From Hypericum androsaemum (taxonomy: Eukaryota; Streptophyta; Magnoliopsida; Malpighiales; Hypericaceae): a stretch of 64,000 bases of DNA. Positions within the stretch are counted from its first letter, which is position 1, and every line of letters starts with the position of its first letter. The stretch lies in contig OZ023198.1 of assembly GCA_963995505.1 (NCBI GenBank), positions 8,456,558 through 8,520,557 on the forward strand, in the 5' to 3' direction. Below, piece after piece: positions 60,588 to 64,000 of this stretch. The position numbers were made by a program, and so were the translations under genes. The notes beneath the pieces were generated by a model. That model saw only the letters and a list, made by a program, of their open reading frames with translations. It made no database searches and was not told where the DNA came from.

Positions 60588-61118
60588 TCACCCACTGGAC
60601 ACAGTAAATTAATTGATAGTCAAAAACTTTTTCTTTACACTAAGAATGGTTATTTCTATTTTCATTAAGAAAAAGAAATAGACTCTGCTCAGAATGAGGA
60701 AGAGCCAAGTTGTCTCACAGATCACTAAGAGGATATGGCAATTGCAAAAGCACGAAAAATTTTAAAATCAATAGTAGCATTTGGATATTAAGGAGATTCA
60801 TAATAGTGGGACAACACAATAACAAGTAAACTCAGCTTACTAAGCATGTAAATTGTCAATAACTCGACCAAAATAAAAAGAAAATTACTCATCTAAGAAA
60901 ATAAAAAAAGACTCTCTTCTTCTGCTTCTATTACACTCTCATTATTCTTGTGCTCCCATTTCTTACCTTTGCCTTCTTTTAGAACTTTTTTGACCTCCTT
61001 TTCTCTCATGTTTATATAGTTTCCAAATACTTCATCATTAAAAAAAATAATCCCACTAGTGAACCATATGAATCGAAGATGGGATCTCCTTTGGAAGGAT
61101 ATGAAATTTCTAGTGGGC
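60588..61118. other. Intergenic DNA with a possible exon on the minus strand
   Basis: A minus-strand frame reads INMREKEVKKVLKEGKGKKW (about 61015-60955) and stays open to 60893. It is Lys/Glu-rich and not recognised. It could be a continuation of the interrupted frame at 62696-63172, but this is unproven. Confidence 0.3.
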
Positions 61119-62693
61119 TGATGAGTGTGAAAACACTCTATCATCTATGTATGTTTTAGTGTCAATTTTCCATTGTTTCTAGTATTGTTGTGTGTTATTT
61201 ATCGTTGTATTGTTATATTTCGTGTTTTGAACGTTCTAGTATAGTTATTGTGATTTTCATTAGTTTCGTTCATTTTTATTTCTAGGAGGCTTTGTGGTGA
61301 TGCGGGGAGGATATTGGTCTACTTTGGAGCGCGTCAAAGGCGTTCGGATCAGCCTTGTGGATTGGTGCACGATCGGGAAGGTGACTACATTGGGCGAATT
61401 GACCTTGAGAGACTTAAATAAAGATAACTTTTGCATATGAAGTCCAATAGAGACGAATGAGGCGGTTCTGGAAAGAAGACATCCGGAGCTACAACTTTAT
61501 CTTTATGGTCATCTTCAAATTCGAAGTCTAAGATGGCAAAAAATGCGCATGAAGTCAAGCTCTAAATCTGAGGACTCGCCTGACCAAAATCGGCTAAAAT
61601 TCTGGGACCATTCCGGAATTCGCCAGGACGTTTTCTTGGCTGCCATCCCACACTCTTTTGGCTGGAATTCCACTAACAAACTCTCCATACTCCACTACCT
61701 TCCATTGTCTCCCACTATCTCCAATTGTCTCCCACTATCTCCCACTCCACTCTTCCATACTCCACTAACACATTCTCCACCATTCACTCATTCATTCACC
61801 CTCTTCCTTCCTCCCTTGAACCAAATATCCGTGGCTCCCTCTCCCTCTTGGACAAAAAACGTGGCTCACCATTGAAGAGGAGAAGAAGAGAAAAACGTGG
61901 CTAGGAAGAAGCTAGGAGAGGAAGTGAAGGGAGAGCTTCTAGAAGGAGCTTGAAGAAGGAGCTAGGAGGAAGCTCTTGAAGACTCATTGAGCTTTTCCTA
62001 AACTCTATCTTTTATGTTCATGTTCTATTCACATTTGTCAATGAATAATTTGTGTTGTTTGTTGAACATGAGTGAGTAGTTGATTTGTGAGTTTGGTGCC
62101 TTGATGGCACCTACTTAGCCAATGGTATTGTGGGGTTAATATGTTAAGGTTTATGAACTAGTTAATGTGTTTAATGCTTAATCTTGATTGATCACATTGA
62201 TTATGAACTAAGTTGATACTAATCGCTGGGAGAAGTTAGGATTAACGGACCATTTAACTAGTTAACTAGTTGCCTATTGAAGAAGGATCTCTTTAGGTGG
62301 TTAGTTGTCCAAAGGATGATGGTGATAATCGGTAGTTAGTTGGATTAGTTGGCTAATTAGTCGCGGGAGCGCGGTTGGTTCGACTAAGCCAAATTAACTA
62401 TCGATTTAGACTAATTTGTCGCGGGAGCGTTGATTAGTTGCTTAAGAAACATCCGGACCATAACATGAACTTAATAAACCCCATATACCATTTGGTTATT
62501 TAGTTGTCATTGGCACCGAGCCCACTCTTTCCTTTATTGTTTACATCTTCTCGTAATTTAGTCATAGTAGTAACCAACACGTGTTTGGAATTGACAAATC
62601 CATCACTCGTAGTCCTAAACTAGCGGTAAAGTCGAATTTGCGGACTAGCTTAGTCCTTGTGGGACGACAATTCCGTACTTACTCATTATTACA
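61119..62693 (+). mobile_element. Gypsy-type LTR (solo or single end)
   Basis: Starts TGATGAGTGTGAAAACACTC and ends with a GTCCTTGTGGGACGACAATT CCGTACTTACTC-like tail, a typical terminal sequence of plant Gypsy LTRs. About 1.57 kb. It has a CCACTATCTCCCA short-repeat region (61700-61745) and no internal genes. Flanking 5-mers do not match, so ends are approximate. Confidence 0.6.
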
Positions 62694-62695
62694 AG

Positions 62696-63172
62696 AGGGG
62701 TGAAAATCCTTCCTTTCATGGGCACTGAATAAATATGAGGTTCTTATGATGCCCCAACATCCACTATCTGTAGCTGATTTTCCCATGATGCATTGCAATT
62801 CTCGATTGGCACAACTCATACTATATATAATGTATGAGAAATTGAACCCAATACTATGCATCCATTCTCCCGTCTGTATATCAATATCAATCGATGCAGA
62901 GTGTAGCTTATCATAATACTCCGTGTCATCTACTTTAAATAAAGCTAGATGGAGCTTTCTGAAATAGTGAGATTTATACGCCGAAAATATTAATGACTTA
63001 TTCTTATACTTAATTTCAACAAAAACTCGAGATACGTTTCGTAACTTTCCAAGAGTCAGAACATATTTAGCCTTTCTCATCCAAACTCCACCATAATTCT
63101 TATTGCTACTAGTGAATATGCAGACAAGCTTAGGTAGCATATTTTCGTAATAATCACTTTGGGCAAGTCCAT
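62696..63172 (-). CDS. Unidentified exon, cut by the adjacent LTR
   Basis: Preceded by a good acceptor (TTGTTTGTTCAG), a minus-strand frame of about 158 codons starts ...GLAQSDYYENMLPKLVCIFT, includes GGVWMRKAKYVLTLGKLRNV, and runs to SAHERKDFHPS exactly at the LTR border, where a stop follows inside the LTR. The open length in AT-rich DNA argues for real coding origin. I do not recognise the family. It is probably an internal or last exon disrupted by the insertion. Confidence 0.45.
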
Positions 63173-64000
63173 CTGAACAAACAACGATAAACAAAATTTG
63201 AATACTTTACAAGTCAATATTGTCAAACTCTAAAATAGAGAATACAACACTAGGACCAAGAAGAAATAATGTGCATGGATTACTCAAGAGAAGATGAGAT
63301 AGTTACTGAAAGTTCAAAAATTAATTTGAAGGAGAGTATCAAAGGAATACCCTAAATAACCAATCATTAGGTGACTGTTTAGAAACCCTAATATGTCTCG
63401 ATTTAATTCCTTCAATAATAAAATCCTATACTACTCCTGGACTATTATTTATCACAGTGGCAAAAAGCCATTATGTGGAGAAACTCACCTCAATTCTTCA
63501 AGTCACACAAAACATCCAAACTTGTTGGATCTTCACAAAAAAATGGGACTTCCAAATGAGATATAATCGGATCCAATCTAAACAATTAACACAGAAACTA
63601 CTGCTCTCAATCACAACACGACCAGCCAATTAGGGCTGAACATCATACTGGAAAAACAAAAATGAAACTACAAAGAAAATGGGAACCAAACTGGACCGCT
63701 AACAATGACATTCCTGATTGTCATTGTCTAAAACTCCAAAACAAGTTTCTTTCCAAACATGTGTAAAAAGTTACAATTCCAAACATTACACACAGATGAG
63801 AAGTACAAAAGTTTCAATTCAAAAGATACAACACACGACACACAAAATAACTAGCATACAAACATAAACACAAATTGTAAGTTTCCAACTTCTAAATTCC
63901 AAACAAGAACTGACAAAAGAGAGCACTATGAATCAAATTAAAAATAGAAAGGATCACCATCGCAAGTTCAAAACTATTCAACATAAACTATTTAACAATG
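63173..64000. other. AT-rich DNA, perhaps intronic
   Basis: No exon, RNA gene or element is recognised up to the window end. It may be intron or upstream sequence of the unidentified exon at 62696-63172. Confidence 0.4.

Noticed and set aside
61543..61875. Ser/Thr/Pro-rich 110-codon frame
   Set aside because: Lies inside the Gypsy-type LTR and reflects its CTCCCACTATCTCC short repeats.

Overview
The window is nuclear DNA of a flowering plant. The evidence is short GT-AG introns, long AT-rich intergenic DNA full of LTR, LINE, SINE and MITE remnants, and proteins of plant-specific families. These include a subgroup-21 R2R3-MYB, a VAR3/OZ-type organellar zinc-finger protein and a plant NADH-cytochrome b5 reductase. 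Codon and repeat content do not let me name the species; a eudicot is likely.

Layout. 1-121 is a decayed PP4 (PPX) phosphatase exon. 2337-4152 (minus) is an intact three-exon MYB gene. 4.6-25 kb is gene-poor. It holds a 5'-truncated LINE with a 17-bp target duplication, a solo LTR with a 5-bp duplication and a truncated sibling of it, a SINE with a 16-bp duplication, other LTR-like pieces and AT-rich satellite-like repeats. 25093-27806 (plus) is a VAR3/OZ-type gene. 28.7-44.5 kb is dominated by a duplicated eIF2-beta gene. Copy 1 (28922-31592) carries about 600 bp of extensin-like repeat inside exon 2. A relic of a third copy (only intron 6 seen) at 32.3-36.4 kb is split by a defective Copia element with paired LTRs and a tRNA-iMet primer site. 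Copy 2 (42343-44393) is complete. Between the copies lie a Gypsy-type LTR piece, a CSI1 (cellulose synthase-interactive) pseudogene with internal deletions, a second Copia fragment and a NEF1-like exon fragment. 45537-48827 (plus) is a 12-exon plastid-type protein with a degenerate kinase fold. 51948-55113 (plus) is a 9-exon NADH-cytochrome b5 reductase. 55.1-64 kb is repeat-rich again, with fragments of two genes I could not identify, a Mutator-type MITE with perfect 9-bp target duplications, and two LTR-like blocks.

The five best genes (MYB, VAR3/OZ, eIF2-beta copy 2, kinase-like, CBR1) are independent housekeeping or regulatory genes; nothing suggests a functional cluster. All exon borders were placed by hand from GT-AG sites and frame, and each of the five models gives an uninterrupted frame.

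The most interesting locus is eIF2-beta copy 1. Its ordinary splice structure is broken. However, using an AG inside exon 2 and skipping the damaged exon 3 leaves one open frame of 434 codons that joins an extensin-like domain to an intact eIF2-beta C-terminus. Whether it is expressed cannot be told from sequence alone.
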